A stretch of 64,000 nucleotides of DNA. Origin: Cymodocea nodosa. Lineage: Eukaryota > Streptophyta > Magnoliopsida > Alismatales > Cymodoceaceae. Shown here piece after piece: positions 10,859 through 23,097 of this stretch (position 1 is the first letter of the stretch; every line of letters starts with the position of its first letter). Location: the NCBI GenBank assembly GCA_036874045.1, contig CM072345.1, forward strand, positions 6,473,501 to 6,537,500. The letters are read 5' to 3'. The position numbers and the translations under genes were made by a program. Under the pieces are notes generated by a model. The model did not search any database, was not told where the DNA came from, and saw nothing but the letters and a program-made list of their open reading frames with translations.

Positions 10859-12396
10859 ATGGCATATGCTTATGCTCAAAGATTTCTGAAACTTGTAGTT
10901 AGCATATGTGAATTCTGCAATTCTGAAGGTCACGACATTTCTGACTGTTTGAAATTGAGACGTTTGCAGATGGCTAGATCCCATGAACAACAAATGAATT
11001 ATCCTCAATATAATAGGCCGAGTATGAGAATCCTATAGTTTACCCAACTGATGGTCAATATAGAATGTGTAATATGTTGAGAGACACGGAAGTTTGGGAT
11101 AGGTATAACAGATTGGAGCATAGTATAGAGCAAAACCAGGACAAACTAGAATACTTTATGTGTCAGCAACAAGAAATCAACCAATTAAACTATAAGGAAG
11201 CATATTTAGAACCTAAAATTGATATAATTTACAAAACTGGAAAAATCATAATGAAAATTGATCAAAAATTGAATGCAATGAGATTAGATGATCTGGAAAG
11301 AAAACTAAAAGCATTGGACGAATATATAATGAAAATACAAGTTATGCAACAAGATAATGGAAATTATAATGTCATAGATCTGCATAATTTACAAAATACA
11401 CAGCCAAAAGAAAATACTAATGCAAGAGAATTTAAAGAATGCACTTTAAAACTAAAAACAATTAAAGATCGTAACCATGAAAATGATATACAAAAACATC
11501 ATGAGAGTAACGAAAATCTAGAAGATGTATGTGTAACATTAAGATCTAGAACTGATATACCACCAAGAACTCAAAATGAAAATAATATGAAGGTGGATAA
11601 GAGTAAAAATCAAAATGATAATGAAAATGTAATAGCTGAAAATCTAGAAATCACTAAAGAACAATCTGAGTTTGCTAATGAGACTAAAAATGATCAAACA
11701 AATCAAACAAAAGAAAAAGAATCTTTTAAATCACAATCTTTAGCACCCTATCCTAAAAGATTACAACAAACAATACCTGAAAAACAAGAAAAAATTAGAG
11801 AAATTTTTGAAAAAGTACAAGTTAACATTCCTTTGTTAGATCTATTGCAGAAAATGTTACCTTGTGCTAAATTTTTGAAGGATTGGTGTACTAAGAAAAG
11901 AGAGAGAAAGGTTCTTAGAAAGGTCTTTTTAGCTGAGCAAAGTAGTTCCCTATTTCTGCCACAATTTCTAAAAAGTTATCTGATCCTGGAATCCCTATTA
12001 TATCATGCACCATAGGAAATACCATTCTAGAAATAACCTTAATAGACTTAGGTGCAGGTATAAATGTTATGCCAAGTGATATATTTGCATCCTTAGGATT
12101 AGAAGGCTTAACTCCTACTAGTACGGTTATTCAATTAGCTGATAAAAGTATAAGATACCCTAGAGGAAAAATAGAAGATGTCTTAATTAAAATCAACAAC
12201 TTTATATATCCTATTGATATTGTAATTTTGGATTCCCAACAAATTAAGTATAAAAATAGTAATACATCTTTAATTTTGGGAAGGCCACTTTTAGTAACAT
12301 CAGGGGCTGTTATAAATTGTAAAACTGGAGTAATGAAGTTAGCATATGGTAATGAGGATACTCAACTAAATATTTTCAAACCAGAAAGGTTTTAGG
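10859..12396 (+). pseudogene. Element O: zinc knuckle, linker and aspartic protease
   Basis: The first internal coding block. Near the start is a CCHC zinc knuckle, 'CEFCNSEGHDISDC' (spacing C-x2-C-x4-H-x4-C), which in gag proteins binds RNA. Then comes a long Lys/Glu/Asn-rich linker with an 'LRSRTDIPP' phrase, related to the 'LRSG' phrase before protease in Athila polyproteins. A segment 'PLLDLLQKMLPCAKFLKDW' follows, and then the retropepsin domain with 'DLGAGINVMPSDIFASLGL' carrying the catalytic Asp and 'LILGRPLL' near its end. No capsid domain precedes it: that domain lies downstream of pol in the related copies. Broken by a few interruptions. Confidence 0.85.
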
Positions 12397-12659
12397 AGTT
12401 AGAAATGTCCTTACATACCATAGACTTTTTAGAGGATGAAAAAGATATGTTAGATGATGTGATTCAAGAAGAATTAAATAGGCAAATCAATTCTGAAACT
12501 TTAGAGGAAAGTGAAAGCATAAATATAAAAGGAGATCTAGAAGAAATTAATTTAGAAAATGATGATGTTCAATTAGGAGCTCTAGCTTTTGATGGGCAAC
12601 ATTTAGAATTAAAATCTTTACCTCCTGAATTAACCTATATATTTCTGGAAGAGAAATGA

Positions 12660-13770
12660 ACCTGTTCAATCATTATTGCTTCAGATTTAAAAGAGGATCA
12701 AATAGCTAAATTAAAAGATGTAGTGAAAAGTTATAAAGAAGCAATAGGATGGACTATGACTGATATAAAAGGGTTAAGTTCAACTTTATGCTGTCACCAC
12801 ATATATTTAGAAGAGAATGCTAAATCTGTTAGAATTCCTGAGAGGAGATTAAATCCAAACCTTAAAGAAGTAGTCAGGAAGGAAATAGTGAAATTGTTAG
12901 ATAATGACATAATTTATCTGATTTCTGATAGCTCGTGGGTTAGCCCAATCCATGTAGTTCCCAAGAAATCAGGATTAACAGTTATTAGGAATGAAAGTCA
13001 AGAATTGATACCTACTAGAATTCAATCAGGCTGGAGAGTATGTATAGATTATAGAAAGCTAAATGCTGTGACTAGGAAAGATCATTTTCTCTTACCTTTT
13101 ATGGATCAAATACTGGAAAGATTAGCAGGGAAAGAATATTTTGTTTCCTAGATAGGTATTCAGGTTATAATCAAATTCCAGTAGCATTAGAGGATCAAGA
13201 GAAAACAACTTTCACCTATCCTAATGGAACTTATGATTTTTAAGAGATTGCCATTCGGATTATGCAATGCACCAGCTACCTTTCAAAGGTGTATGTAGGG
13301 CATATTTACTAGAATGACTGAAGATTTCTTAGAAATATTTATGGATGATTTTACTGTATATGGCAACTCATATGAAGTTTGTTTAAAAAATTTAGACCAA
13401 ATATTAAAATGTTGTGTGGAAAAAAATTCTGGTTTTAAATTGGGAAAAATGTCACTTCTTGGTTAAACAAGGAATAGTCTTAGGACATGTTGTTTCAAAG
13501 AAAGGGTTGGAAGTAGATAAAGCTAAAATAGAAGTAATTTCTAATCTACCAGAACCTAAATCAGTAAAAGATATTAGATCATTTCTAGGACATGCTGGTT
13601 TTTATAAAAGATTTATTAAAGACTTTAGCAAAATAGCTAGACCTTTAACTAATCTATTAAAAGATGTCCCATTTAACTTTGATAAAAATTGCAAGGAAGC
13701 ATTTTTCAGACTTAAAACTAGCTTAATTTCAACTCCTATAATTCAAACACCTGATTAGAGCCATCCATTT
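12660..13770 (+). pseudogene. Element O: reverse transcriptase
   Basis: Ty3/gypsy RT. Visible motifs are 'WVSPIHVVPKKSG', 'WRVCIDYRKLNAVTRKDHF', the catalytic box 'IFMDDFTVYG' (FMDD in place of YxDD, as in Athila), 'GHVVSKKGLEVDKAKIEVI' and '[20 protein letters not shown]' leading into the connection. Order and spacing match Athila polymerases. Broken by a few interruptions. Confidence 0.9.
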
Positions 13771-14180
13771 GAATTAATGTGTGATGCATCTGATTTTGCT
13801 ATTGGAGCAGTGTTGGGACAGAAGATAGAAAAATCTCATAGAGTGATTCATTATGCAAGCAAAACCTTAAATGATGCTCAAGTTAATTACACAACTACTG
13901 AAAAAGAACTATTAGCTGTTGTGTTTGCCTTGGAAAAGTTTAGATCATATCTGATTGGAGCTAAAGTAATAGTATACACGGATCATTCAACTTTAAAACA
14001 CCTAATAGTAAAAAAAGAAACTAAGCCTAGATTGATCCAATGGATATTATTATTACAAGAATTTGATCTAGAAATTAAAGATAAAAAAGGTTGTGAGAAT
14101 GTAGTAGCAGATCATTTATCAAGATTACAAATAGAAAAATCAAATATTCAAATTAAGGATAATTTTCCTGATGAATAATT
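13771..14180 (+). pseudogene. Element O: RNase H
   Basis: RNase H domain of Ty3/gypsy type, continuing from RT: '[15 protein letters not shown]' (first catalytic Asp), '[20 protein letters not shown]' (catalytic Glu), '[11 protein letters not shown]' (catalytic Asp) and the terminal 'VADHLSRL'. The [16 protein letters not shown] ending is characteristic of Athila. In this copy the domain reads as one open stretch. Confidence 0.9.
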
Positions 14181-14189
14181 AATGACCAT

Positions 14190-15500
14190 CAACACAATGC
14201 CTTGGTATGCAGACATAGTTAATTACTTAGTTACTGGTTTAACACCTAAAGATTAGAATAGATAGGATAAGAAATTGTTCTTCTCAATAGTAAAATATTA
14301 CTATTGGGAAGGCCCATACTTATTTAAGAAATGTCCTGATCTAGTTTTAAGGAGGTGTGTTCTAGAAACAGAATATCAGAGCATATTGCCTTTCTGTCAT
14401 GACCAAGCTTGTGGAGGGCATTTTGGTTCAGGGAAAATTGCTGCAAAAATTCTGCAATGTGGGTTTTATTGGCCAACACTATTCAAAGATGCTCATAAAT
14501 ATTGCTTAAATTGTTTAAGATTTCAACAAATAGGAAGAATATCAAAGAGGAATATGATGCCTCTTAATCCTATTGTTGAGGTTGAAATCTTTGATGTATG
14601 GGGAATAGATTTTATGGGTCCATTTTTTATGTCTAATCAATATAATTACATATTGTTGGGGGTGGATTATGTATCTAAATGGATAGAAGCTATTCCTACA
14701 AAAACTAATGACAACAAAGTGGTAATACAATTTATAAGAACCAATATATTTGCCAGATTTGGAATACCTAAAGCTATTATCAGTGATAGAGGAACTCATT
14801 TCTGTAATAGAAGTTTTGAAACCTTAATGAAGAAATATGGAGTAAACCACAAAATTGCAACATCATATCATCCACAAACAAGTGGACAAGTAGAAAGTGC
14901 TAACAAACAATTAAGTTAATCTTAGAAAAAGTAGTAAATCCTACTAGAACAGATTGAGCTAATAGATTGATAGATGCACTTTGGGGTTATAGAACTGCTT
15001 ATAAGACAAGCTTAGGTATGTCACCTTTTAGGCTAGTATATGGAAAAAGTTGTCATTTGCCAACTGAAATAGAACATAAAGCTTATTGGGCATTAAAAAC
15101 TCTGAACACTAATTTAAATCGAGCTGTTGAAAATAGGAAAATGTAATTAATTGAATTAGAAGAACTTAGGAATGAAGCTTATTCGAAGAATGTAAGAGAA
15201 AAAAAGAAAATGAAATTCTGGCATGATAGGAAAATTATTCCAAAAAACTTTGAAATAGAACAAGAAGTATATCTTTACATGGCTAAACTCCATATCCATC
15301 TAGGAAAATTAAGATCTAGATGGGCAGGACCTTACATAGTTTGAAATATTTATCCTTATGGAGTTATTGAGATTGAAAATCCAAAAAATCAGAATATATT
15401 TAAAGTAAATGGACAAAGACTTAGACCTATTCTGAAAATACCAAAAAGCTCCTTTGGAATTATAGAAGAAGTCAGAGTAGAGGACTACTCGAGCTTTACT
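14190..15500 (+). pseudogene. Element O: integrase
   Basis: Integrase with an N-terminal zinc-binding HHCC region ('HDQACGGHFGSGK' ... 'CLNCLRFQQIG'), the catalytic core with '[12 protein letters not shown]' (first Asp), 'SDRGTHFCN' (second Asp) and '[15 protein letters not shown]' (Glu), and a C-terminal part with 'RWAGPY' and 'VNGQRLRPI' like other Athila integrases. I see no chromodomain. Broken by several interruptions. Confidence 0.9.
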
Positions 15501-16040
15501 TAGTAAGAAATCAGTTTTTATTTTATTTTCATATAAAAAAAAAAATTTTAAAAATAAAATTATAAAATATAAAAAATCATTACGGTTCAACCGACTAGAT
15601 CCATCGATATGACCGGAACATAAAAAATCTATATTAATTTTTAGTAAAAAAAAATTGGTTTTACCGAAACATAGTATCAGTTTAACTGGAAAAAAATGTC
15701 GGTTTGACCGAAACATAATATCTGTTAAACTAGTAAAAACCGAAAAGAAAAAAAAAACTATTATCTTAAGTATTTTTTTTATTTTTTTTATTTTTATATC
15801 TGTTTGTACGGGAGGTCCGTTGAGTTACGTTTAACTCAATGAACTTACTCCGTTGAGTCTTGAGTTAGTTAACAAGCTTATTCCGTTGAGTTAATTGTAA
15901 CTCAATGAAGTACTATAGTTAAAATCACGGATGAGAGAGCAAGAGTTTTGTTTGGGAAATGACTTGATTACCTACCTAAACTTAGGGCTTATTTAGACTA
16001 AAACTTAGGGTTTTGGGGGTATTATCCGGCAAATTATTTA
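15501..16040 (+). other. Element O: spacer with short tandem dyads
   Basis: Noncoding AT-rich DNA after integrase. Between about 15575 and 15740 a roughly 50-base phrase recurs with CGGTTNNACCG dyads (ACGGTTCAACCGA, TCGGTTTGACCGAAAC). Between 15810 and 15920 there are three CCGTTGAGTTA phrases, some facing TAACTCAATG to form hairpin-like dyads. Confidence 0.55.
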
Positions 16041-17400
16041 GAATTTAGAATAGTAGAGATCAAAGCGATTCTGTGCCATTGTGTAATTCCATAATGAGGA
16101 AGATAAAGCCCAAGTTCTGAGAAGATGTTGTTAACACATCAGAATTTCTAAAAGAGTCAGAGGAATGACACACGCAACAGAAAATCAGGAATACGACAAG
16201 AGAAAAAAAGCTACAGAAGGTAGAATTTGAACTTTTCAACTTGAGAAGATTTTTGGTAAATTTGGGTATATAAATACCCCAGATAGTGGAAACAAGAATC
16301 AGAGTAGCAACAGAAATTGCTGTAAGTAAAGAGAGAAAAATCAAGCCAAACAACGAAGTAGCCCTAGAGCTAATCTAGTGCAATGCCAGATTATGGTTCA
16401 AAAAGCGCATTGCTGGTCGTGCAACGGGTGCAATAAGGCGGCAACAACAAGTAGAGGAAGAACAAGAGGAGCCGACTGCTAAAAGACCTGTTCCTGAGGA
16501 ACAGCAGCCAGGACCTTCAGTTCCACCATTCAGGCCGTTGGCACGAGCAAAAATGTTGGGGCCTTCAACTGAAGAGGAATTAAGAGAATTCCAAGGACTG
16601 GTTCAAGTTGGGAAAAACCAAGGAGAACTAGAAGATTTAGTAGTAGTTAAAGCACACCTGATATTTGATGCACTTTGCAAGAGGAGGGCTGTAGAAAAAT
16701 TGAAAGCCCAATACAAAATTAAAATTGAACAGCATCAAAGAACCATTGTTAGATTTGTTACAAGAGGAGAAGCTGAAGCTGGTCCTTCGAGACTAGCAAA
16801 TATTGAAAAACTTAAACAGGAAGAGCCAATACCTGTAGCTCAAAGGCATGTAGAGCCTTTGTTTATGGATTTAATCTCAGAAGTAGAAGAGGAAGACAAT
16901 GCACAATTAATCAAATGAAGAAAGGAAAAGAGATAGTGTCTGAATGTCAAAAGGAGATTAAATTTAAAATACCAACATCAACAAGGCCTATAGAGCCAAT
17001 TTTGGTGAACCTGCTATCTGATTCTGAGGATGAGCAGGAGTAGTAGCAGCAAGAGCAAAGAAAAGAAGAAAATCAGGCTGGAATTCAAGAGCGAAGAAAA
17101 GAAGAAAATCAAACTGGAATTAGTTTGTAGCCTGTACAAGAAGAAGAAACAGAAAATAGGGTAGAAACTGAATTGCCCGTGACTCCATCCCAATCTGCCA
17201 AAGAATCAGAAAGAATAGTGACAACGCAGATTGGTAGTCAGGAGGAAGAAGAAAGAACAGATAATGAACAAGAAGCTAAACAAAGCCATATGGATAAAAA
17301 TGACTTTGCAGATTCGACTGGATTTAATGAAACAATTCAAGACAAAGTGGAGAGTTCTACCGACTCACCACCATAGACAAAAGCAGAAGCAAATGTTCAG
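16041..17400 (+). pseudogene. Element O: charged coiled-coil accessory ORF
   Basis: Downstream of integrase all copies have a coding remnant rich in Glu, Gln, Lys and Arg. Recognisable pieces here are a heptad-like N-terminal part, then 'LREFQGLVQVGKNQGELEDL' and 'KAHLIFDALCKRRAVEKLKA', then acidic repeats such as 'VEPLFMDLISEVEEEDN'. I recognise no enzymatic family; it resembles the extra ORFs reported in some Athila/Ogre-type elements only in position and composition. Broken by several interruptions. Confidence 0.6.
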
Positions 17401-17439
17401 GAATCTGTAGAACATTTCAACAAGTTCAAGTTCAGCTTA

Positions 17440-17749
17440 TGGAAGAGGAAGATCAAGAACAAACCCCTCTAGAACAACAAAGTCACATTCCTGACCCGGC
17501 TAAAGCATTTAAATGGTAAAGCACACATGATAGCTAACATTTTGATTAAAAATGTCTACCAACGACAGGGCCATGACATTGAACTGAGTCAATTTGTCAA
17601 GTGGGCCACTTATGAAGTTGTGAACAGAATTCAAGTTAATTGGTGTCAAGTCTTCCTATCTAAAATGAAGTCTGTAAAGAAGAAATTATTTTATGGAGAT
17701 TTGATACCTATATTGATGGTAGACTGTATTGATTTCCTAACTATATTGA
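17440..17749 (+). pseudogene. Element O: plant transposon protein-like ORF, first part
   Basis: Carries 'MIANILIKNVYQRQGHDIEL', 'QFVKWATYEVVNRIQVNW' and 'VKKKLFYGDLIPILMVDCI', matching E2 at about 33480-33690. It is shorter than in E2. Element N is inserted at its end, and matching sequence resumes at 42189. The family resembles the 'putative plant transposon protein' domain seen near plant retroelements (recalled, not searched). Confidence 0.7.
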
Positions 17750-19935
17750 AGTTTGGAATAGGTATGACAGACCATAAAACTTGTTTAGTTACCCAGCACG
17801 ACACCAGAAAATTTGTTTGGATCTCCAGCAACGCACCAAAAAACTTGGATTTGTTAACTTCTGTTTTTACTTAGTTAATTTATCTTTATGCCTATTCCAT
17901 TTTTTTTAGAAGTAAACAAACAACATTTCACACAATTTAGATTTTAATTCTAATTTGTATTTTAACTGCAAGTGTATAGTGTCTATTGTATTAGTATGCA
18001 AGTACAGGTCGATCCCACAGGGAATTGCTTAAGAATTGAGAACTGTTCCGTTTTGAACAATCAAATTTATATATTCAATAAGCTCTCCATTGAATTACAG
18101 TTAACTCAACGGACTAACCTCGTGGACTTAAGTTAACTCCACAAGCCTGTCTTTCCAATTTAATACTGCTATGTATAGAGGAATTCGACCAACCATTGGG
18201 CGGTTCCACAGATTGTAAATAACATCAATTAAGCTCTTTAATGTTAGTAAACATTGGATTTATCATTAAGTATATTAACATTCAGATAATTCAAACAGTA
18301 ACCATTAAAATCTTTAAGTCTTTTGAATGAACCAATTTCAGTAAATTGTAAAACTAAAACAAACATAAAACAATCACAACATTGACAAATATAACATTAA
18401 TCACGATACAACAAAAACAACACAACACTCAAATACAAAATACAAACACAGATAAATTGTTTTTGGTATTTTTGTTTTAATATGAACATGGAAATGGGCG
18501 AAAGGTGAAATGTAAAGTAATCTTAGTCGACAATAAATACTTTTGTCACTATATGCGATGCGATTACACCACTGAAAATTAAACTACTTACAATTCTGTC
18601 TCCTCTCCCTATAGAATCGCGAGTCCAGAATTGCAAAATGATCTCTTCTTCAGCATACAGACATCAACCTGAAACCAAGGCTAGAAGCTTTACGATCTCC
18701 TGAGATATGAGTCGGCGCTTGGTGAAAATGGCTTCCCTTCCCGCGACGCGATCACTCCTCATAGTGGTTGTCAGGCACTGTGTTTGGCTCGAAATCGACC
18801 TGACATCAGAAAAGTATTCTCACAGACCTCCGATGGTTGATGATTATGATGGTGGTGATGATGGTTGGTGTGGTACTTCGGAGAATTGTCGATGCTGATC
18901 CTCCTCTACACACACTGGCCACACCCATCGATCACACACCTTTACTTCTTTTTCTTCTTTTCTTTTATATTTCTTTAGTGGTAACTACTTCTGCATGAAT
19001 GGTCGATTGGATTTCCTTCATTCATATCAACGACGATGATTTCTTCTCTCTGCGCGATACGTGCGATCGTGGTTTTTCCTTCCAACTGTCTTGTTTCTGC
19101 AACCGCTATAGTGGCATATTAGAAAATAAATAGTCCGTCGAGTTATAGATAACTCAACGGACTTGCTTCATTGATTTAACTATAAAACACGTGCATAAAT
19201 TTAACTATCCGATGCTCAAGTGCATTTTGGATACTTACAATCTTAACTATCCGATACTTAGATGCATTTCAGATAGTTACAGATAACTCACCGATATATA
19301 ACTTAAGTAAATCTACCAGATCTCGACCCGTGTCAGCAGTAGTTTAATAATAAAAGAAACATTTCGGAGAGTTACAGGTCTAAGTATCCGATGCTCAGAT
19401 GCATTTCGGATAGTTAGAGATAACTCACCGAAAATCTACTTAAGTCACTTTCCCAGAACATGACACGTGTTTACAGCTATTTTATAAATAAAAGGAGATT
19501 TCAGAGAGTTACACATATAACTATCCGATGCCCAGCTACAATTTTGGATAATTATAGATAACTCACCGAAAGTTCACTTAAGTCATGCATTATGGTTTCA
19601 ACACGTGTACTTCAGGAAATAATAAAATATTCTTTTAAAACATAACTATTCGATAATTTAAACATAACTATCTAATACATGTTCGGTATGTTAAACATAA
19701 CTGTCTGAAATATCAAAAAATTCAAATACTTAAGGATTTCACAGCCTGCAACTTACCGATAGTTCACAAAATGTACTAAATTAACATTTATTCCCCAAAA
19801 TTAAGCAGATTCTTTAATTAAAGCTTATAACAGTGCAATTATAACATAATGGTTTAATTCTCATATTATAAGCTAAATATTATGCAATTAACCATCATTT
19901 AACTGTTAATATTATGCACTTTTTCATTCTAAACA
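17750..19935 (-). repeat. 3' LTR of element N
   Basis: On the minus strand it starts TGTTTAGAATG at 19935 and runs about 2.15-2.19 kb. The end is diverged: after the usual GATCCAAACA (at about 17814) it continues through two further imperfect copies of the 'AGTTTT..GG....GCTGG..CCAAAC' extension, ending near 17782 or 17750. It contains the U3 repeats, the G-box palindromes, the R/U5 block (18600-18780) and the U5 hairpin phrases (18090-18150). Confidence 0.85.
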
Positions 19936-19955
19936 CTTCCCCCATACCTGCATTT
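19936..19955 (-). other. Polypurine tract of element N
   Basis: On the minus strand GCAGGTATGGGGGAAG directly precedes the TG of the LTR, the expected position for plus-strand priming. E2 and O have this motif twice, 1.3 kb apart; N has it once. Confidence 0.85.
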
Positions 19956-20402
19956 TGCATTGTCCTCAATGTAAAAGATTTGACAATAAATACAGTAATT
20001 GTAGTAGGCATGAATACAATTTCATTGATTTAGCACCTAACTCAACAAATGAGTTTAAATCTAAATTCAGGATGAGTAATCAGTTACATACCTTGTTTCA
20101 TTTGTATCTCCTTCTACATATTCCGATTTTTGATTTTGAAAAACTTTTCATTCACAGATAAAAGCAGAATATATAACAAAATAACATTTAATAGATATTG
20201 ATAAATTAGTGTCTTGTGTGGAACCCAGGCTCCTACACCTTTGGTGGCTCACAAGCAAGCCAGCTGGTTTCCTAGAACAGATACCAACAAACTAGATTGA
20301 TATTTTGTTTTTGTTTTCTTATAACATAAAATGAAAACTAACATTTTCTTTTTTCTAAAAATAAATGCAGAAGACACAACATTAAACACACAAAATCACA
20401 GC

Positions 20403-21548
20403 TTAAGAACATGATTAAAAAGTAGAAACAAATGGAATAAACGTGTCAGTCCAAGCAAACTTTTTAGGCATAATTCTTCTTGCTATTAATTCTGTTTTAA
20501 TACCATTCTTGTTCATTCTTAATTTGTAAACTTGTAATATATTATCAATGCTAAATACAAGTGTATTATCGTTAATGAAATGAAATTCCGAAAGGGATCC
20601 TTTTTAGTTTCAGGGTAATGTAGCAGTTTCTATTTCTACATCTATTTCAATATATTCCTCTTCCCACTTCCATTCATTTATGTCTTTCATAATCCATATT
20701 TGAAATTTCATCAATTCGTCCCACCATCTTATTAGACATAAAGTAGGATCATCATATTCATTATACCACATTCCTATTTGAATTTTATCAAATTCTGTAG
20801 ATGGTGGTTTAGCTATTTCTCTTGGTATAGGTAAAATTTCTATATATTCATCATAACTGTCTATGCTCACTATGTATAAATCAGTTCTAAATGCAACTGA
20901 TATATCTGTGACAAGATATATATATCCATCAAGTATGACATGCATGCTGTTAATTAATGATTTTTGTCCTAGATATATCATAGTATTTTCAGTCCAAGAT
21001 CTATTCAGAAAATTATACACACTCAAGCATAAATCTTCATCCCAATTTCCTATAGGTCTCCAATAATATAATTTTTCAAGAATGGTAGAATTTTTATCAG
21101 AAAATATTAAAGCCGACCCACAATTTACAATTGGTACTTCATATCTATTAGGTCTTCTTATATTCCATTCTTCTCTTGTTATAGGATTTCTTATCAAAAT
21201 ATCGGGTAATAGACTTGCATACCTTGGTCTGGTTCTGTATATGATTAATCTTTCATCCATCCCCATAACATGATCTATTCCTTCTAATGTATTAGGTGGA
21301 ATTCCAATAGTTTCTTCCATATTCAGATATTCATGGGTAATTGAACTACGATTAAATGACTTCCATATGAATCCATCTCTAATCTTAGTCATTTTTGCAG
21401 CTTGTAGTCCCTGAAAATATTTTTCTCCAACATAGTCTTTAATTTCCTTTGATACACAACACAGCCTGCATAGATCTTTAGCTGACAAGTTACTCAGTAC
21501 TTCCCTTAGTGCATCCAACGGTAATTGCATCAATTCCATTTTTTGATT
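20403..21548 (-). pseudogene. Element N: F-box protein ORF in the env position
   Basis: About 380 codons, with the first 309 (from 21539) reading open. The N terminus is a clear F-box: 'LPLDALREVLSNLSAKDLCR' then 'LCCVSKEIKD', the usual pattern with which F-box proteins bind Skp1 in SCF ubiquitin ligases. The rest resembles plant F-box-associated (kelch/FBA-like) substrate domains, with beta-rich phrases such as 'ILIRNPITREEW', 'LYYWRPIGNWDEDLCLSVY' and 'DGYIYLVTDIS'. The same ORF occurs in E2 (36184) and O (43286) at the same place in the element, so it belongs to the element and is not a neighbouring host gene. It follows an AG acceptor at 21549-21550. This copy has about two breaks near its end. 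Confidence 0.88.
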
Positions 21549-23097
21549 CTATATAACACAAACAAAAATTTAGCAGAGACAAAAATTAACATAACTACTA
21601 CACCCCCTCGTGAAGTTAGGGCATAACTCAATGAACTAAGTTCGTTGAGTTAAGGACTAACTCTACGATACTATTAACTATAAATAAACATATATATACA
21701 GATAGTTGCTTCAGTTATACTGCTTCATTCAGCTATCCTCCCAAAAGAGGTATCAATTTCATTAACAGTTCTATTGACAAGATTATGTATTGCTTGTATT
21801 GGCAATCCTCCAGTGGGTCTAACTTCCATTGATTCCTTTTGTCTAAGTGGTATGTTTCTATTCTGATTTTGAATTGCAGCATTTCCAAATACAAAATCCA
21901 AATGATTGTTTAATTGTTGAATTATCTTTTCTAATTTCTCTATTCTAGATCCTTGTTCAAGCAATTCTTCATAACTTATATTCTTCTCATTTACATTTTC
22001 TCCTCCTTGGAAATTGTTGTTTCTCCAAGATAAATTCGGGTGATTTCTCCGATTAGGATTATAAGAATTTCCAAAGTTATCTTTTTGGTTTCTAGCATAA
22101 ATAATATCTAAATCATTAATGTTTGCATTCTTTTCTGCTACCTTTTGATTTAATGATAACTCTTCTATTTTCTTTGTTAATTCAGTTAATTTCACTTCAA
22201 GCATAGTACTTGAATCTATTTCATGCATTCCTCTTGGCAATATTCTTTTATCTGTAATAGCTTCAGCCGAGTTTTCCCACTGTGTAGTTCTTTTTGCAAA
22301 GTTTTCTAAATATGCCTATGCTTCTTCACTACATAGTTTCAGAAATCCATTTTGACAAGTAGATTCTAATAAAGATTTCGTTGAAACATCTATGCCTTCA
22401 TAAATTATACCTATTAATTGTGTTTTACTCATTGCATAATGTGGATATTGAGTTAGTAAATCTTTAAATATTTCAAAATATTTCTAGAATGATTCACCCT
22501 ATTTTTAGCTACACATTAATATTTCTTTTTTCTTTTTAATCGTTTGATGTGTTGGATAATATTTTTCCAGAAAAATAGAGCAAAATTCAATCCATGTAGA
22601 AATTGAATCAGGCGATAGAGTATATAACTATCTCTTAGCTATGTATTTTAAAGCAAAAGGGATATATCTAAGTTTAATAGCATCTATACTCATGTTCAGC
22701 ATTTTCATCATTTGACAAACTTCATTAAATTCTCTAAGGAAATAATAGGCATCCCCTCTTTCTAATCCATGAAAATGTGGCAATTGACTAATATAATTCG
22801 ATTTCAGTTCAAACCTATCTCCCTCAAAGTTTGGCAATCGAATACATGAAGGTTCATCAACTAATTCAGGATACAGAATTTCTCCTAATGGTTTTTCTAC
22901 TAGAGTAGCTATCTCTACGTTCTCTTTTAAAGAAAGGTTAGTTACACCCCAAAGAATTTCATTAAAGTCCAGCTCAGAAAATGTTTCAGTACTCCTCTAT
23001 GTTGAATATTCTTAGGTAGGCGTTCCTACTAATCGTTTAGTGCTTAGAGAATGAGTCCATGTACTCATAAATAAACAACAGAAGATTAATTACATAC
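21549..23097 (-). other. Element N: intron-like interval containing gag
   Basis: On the minus strand the interval opens GTATGTAA after AGACTG (23097) and closes with TTATATAG before AATCAAAAAATGG (21549), a plant-like donor and acceptor. It contains the whole gag ORF. In copy O the equivalent interval is missing exactly between these two points. A nearer acceptor (CAACATAG, ending 22997) would instead join the leader to gag. Splicing of downstream ORFs is known for env-like ORFs of some plant retroelements; use in this family is inferred. Confidence 0.7.
21735..22996 (-). pseudogene. Element N: gag (capsid domain), located after pol
   Basis: Minus-strand gag of Retrotrans_gag type: 'RLPNFEGDRFELKSNY', 'FLREFNEVCQMMKMLNMSID', 'AIKLRYIPFALK', then 'EFCSIFLEKYYP' and 'GESFWKYFERFKDLL', and further on 'NRRNHPNLSWRNNNFQGG' as in Athila gag, ending in a coiled-coil part ('RIEKLEKIIQQLNNHLDFVF'). 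In ordinary Athila elements this domain opens the internal region. Here it lies between the accessory ORFs and the F-box ORF, with no zinc knuckle of its own. Broken by a few interruptions. Confidence 0.85.

Noticed and set aside
14542-14799. Minus-strand 85-codon frame, also at 30776-31033
   Set aside because: Antisense of the integrase core; conserved only because integrase is.
20403-21548. F-box ORF as an ordinary host gene between elements
   Set aside because: The same ORF occupies the same place in three element copies, including the opposite strand, with polypurine tract and LTR following; it is part of the element.
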